Assembly: GCA_014240055.1 (NCBI GenBank)
Contig: JAAZXP010000034.1
Coordinates: 1-12,715 of the forward strand
Direction: 5' to 3'
Length of the DNA stretch: 12,715 bases
Origin: Methanobacteriota archaeon
Lineage (GTDB): Archaea > Thermoplasmatota > Poseidoniia > MGIII > CG-Epi1
This document shows, piece after piece, positions 12,458 through 12,715 of the stretch; within the stretch, counting starts at the first letter, position 1; every line of letters begins with the position of its first letter. The position numbers and the translations under genes are program-made. The notes under the pieces were generated by a model that worked only from the letters and a program-made list of their open reading frames with translations, ran no database searches and was not told the origin of the DNA.

Positions 12458-12715
12458 GTGAATCCAAAGGCTTTACAGAAAAAGTGGCAAAAAAAATGGG
12501 AGGAAGCCAAGCTCTTCGAATCAGAGCCTAAGGAAGATCAAGAGAAGTATTTAGTTAACTGTCCGTATCCTTACATGAATGGATATTTGCACTTAGGTCA
12601 TGCATTCACATATCTTCGAGCAGATATGGTTTCTAGATATCAAAGAATGAAGAATAAGAATGTACTTTTTCCTTTTGCTTTTCATTGTACTGGGACGCCA
12701 ATTGTAGCTGCAGCT
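12458..12715 (+). CDS. leuS: Leucyl-tRNA synthetase, N-terminal part (3' partial)
   Basis: The first 86 codons of a class I aminoacyl-tRNA synthetase that charges tRNA-Leu. The segment CPYPYMNGYLHLGHAFTYLR (35-54) contains the HIGH-type signature HLGH (45-48) that binds ATP. It continues with RYQRMKNKNVLFPFAFH and TGTPI, the archaeal/eukaryotic LeuRS pattern rather than the bacterial one. The frame has a stop at 12434-12436 and no ATG before Met40, so GTG 12458 is the start; it begins MNPKALQKKWQKKWEE, a usual LeuRS opening. No Shine-Dalgarno sequence is present, so a leaderless mRNA is likely. The gene runs off the window. Confidence 0.95.
   Translation, partial: MNPKALQKKWQKKWEEAKLFESEPKEDQEKYLVNCPYPYMNGYLHLGHAFTYLRADMVSRYQRMKNKNVLFPFAFHCTGTPIVAAA

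Overview
The window looks like chromosomal DNA from an uncultured, AT-rich archaeon. I infer a marine relative of the Thermoplasmata (Marine Group II / Poseidoniales type), without proof. The archaeal signs are TATA boxes of the form GATATATA lying about 20-30 bp before start codons, with very short or absent leaders. Others are an archaeal-type 5S rRNA standing alone, an archaeal-type CoaBC, an archaeal/eukaryotic-type leucyl-tRNA synthetase start, and secreted proteins with cupredoxin or lipobox features.

Layout. Bases 1-1758 hold the 3' part of a secreted multidomain protein: a GH43 arabinanase-like propeller, two Cys-rich repeats, an SGNH esterase and a blue-copper domain. Two small membrane-protein genes follow (DUF805, then a TM + SHOCT-like protein). 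Each sits behind its own copy of a 70-bp promoter module that is 65/70 identical between copies. Next are tRNA-Ser(GGA) on the minus strand and a small winged-helix-like gene on the plus strand. The latter meets a minus-strand operon head-on: TPR membrane protein -> double winged-helix regulator -> CoaBC, with both junctions being 1-nt TAATG overlaps.

Further right, all on the minus strand, are mrp (DUF59-ParA-DUF971, HCF101-like), nfu (Fe-S carrier with an odd Gly/Cys tail) and an isolated 5S rRNA gene with its own TATA box. Next come a large lipoprotein (coiled coil plus about 60 pentapeptide repeats) and an endonuclease IV-like TIM-barrel protein. The last gene is the plus-strand start of leuS, divergent from the endonuclease IV-like gene and cut by the window end.

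How the genes relate. mrp and nfu are adjacent and both belong to [4Fe-4S] cluster assembly and delivery. The CoaBC operon ties coenzyme A synthesis to a probable DNA-binding regulator and a TPR membrane protein of unknown role. The secreted four-module protein and the pentapeptide lipoprotein are surface or exported products. No mobile element, CRISPR array or phage gene was seen. The most unusual items are the four-module secreted enzyme, the duplicated promoter module, the Cys-rich Nfu tail, the regulator coupled to CoaBC, and the coiled-coil/pentapeptide lipoprotein.
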